Shown: positions 7,496 to 7,625 of the stretch, one piece after another
Layout of the letters: the number at the start of each line of letters is the position of its first letter
Position numbering within the stretch: position 1 is the stretch's first letter
Source: an archaeon
Lineage (GTDB): Archaea > Methanobacteriota > Methanobacteria > Methanobacteriales > Methanobacteriaceae
Reading direction: 5' to 3'
DNA: 7,625 nt
Assembly (NCBI GenBank): GCA_024409165.1
Contig: JAKSUE010000062.1
Location: forward strand, 1 to 7,625
Program-made: the position numbers and the translations under genes
The notes under the pieces: generated by a model
Database searches by the model: none
What the model was told of the DNA's origin: nothing
Seen by the model: the letters and a program-made list of their open reading frames with translations, nothing else

Positions 7496-7545
7496 CTAGT
7501 TTAATCGGTATTTATAATGTGAATTACATTTTTTGATTAATCTAG
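7496..7545. repeat. imperfect 11-bp inverted repeat with nested hairpin
   Basis: CTAGTTTAATC (7496-7506) and GATTAATCTAG (7535-7545) pair at 10 of 11 positions. Inside lies AATGT (7516-7520) with ACATT (7526-7530) around GAATT, next to the TATA-like TATTTATAAT (7509-7518). Either a structured RNA or an operator around a promoter pointing out of the window would fit. The remainder to 7625 shows no gene. Confidence 0.35.
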
Positions 7546-7625
7546 TTTTGTTTATAGTTTATAATTAAATAAAATAATTTCTTTAACTTCTTCTTTATTC
7601 AACTTTAATCTATTCTACTTAATCT

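Noticed and set aside
7570..7625. 3' end of a minus-strand gene entering from the right
   Set aside because: A purine-rich stretch reads like LNKEEVKEIILFNYKL then stop on the minus strand, but an in-frame TAG lies at 7615-7617, and the other two frames also stop within the last 20 or so bases.

Overview
The window is very AT-rich archaeal DNA, most likely from a methanogen of the order Methanobacteriales (Methanobrevibacter- or Methanosphaera-like). The evidence is an archaeal-type HMG-CoA synthase next to an SCP2-type thiolase, a membrane-anchored LonB protease, a cobyric acid synthase, GGTGAT-type ribosome binding sites three bases before ATG, TATA-box promoters and T-tract terminators. 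From memory, the same neighbourhood (LonB, CobQ, HMG-CoA synthase, thiolase) occurs in Methanothermobacter. The genus is inferred from composition and gene content only.

Layout. (1) 113-2335, + strand: a two-gene mevalonate operon, HMG-CoA synthase then acetoacetyl-CoA thiolase, 21 bases apart, closed by a hairpin/T-tract terminator that overlaps the thiolase stop codon. (2) 2336-2783: a long T-rich trailer, then what looks like an independent small-RNA gene at about 2601-2741. It has its own TATA box, three stem-loops and a T6 end, and two of the loops show the same TTGGGAGG octamer. Symmetric TGTAATA half-sites surround its promoter. (3) 2784-4178, - strand: cobQ, intact as a reading frame but with a strongly shortened glutaminase domain filled by low-complexity sequence. 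(4) 4179-4507: the divergent cobQ/lon control region, with an interrupted palindrome just upstream of a TATA-like box for lon. (5) 4508-7170, + strand: lonB with an acidic repeat-bearing N-terminal extension, then a small single-span membrane protein of unknown function, ended by a clear hairpin terminator. (6) 7171-7625: no protein gene seen; T-rich, with two further structured spots (7366-7432 and 7496-7545).

How they work together. Thiolase and HMG-CoA synthase make HMG-CoA from three acetyl-CoA for archaeal isoprenoid lipids. The DUF35 protein that normally bridges them is not in this window. CobQ makes the cobyric acid needed for the cobamides of methanogenic methyltransferases. LonB is the membrane-bound ATP-dependent protease of archaea, and the small membrane protein after it may share its transcript. 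The least explained and most interesting element is the two-loop GGGAGG RNA candidate between the thiolase and cobQ.
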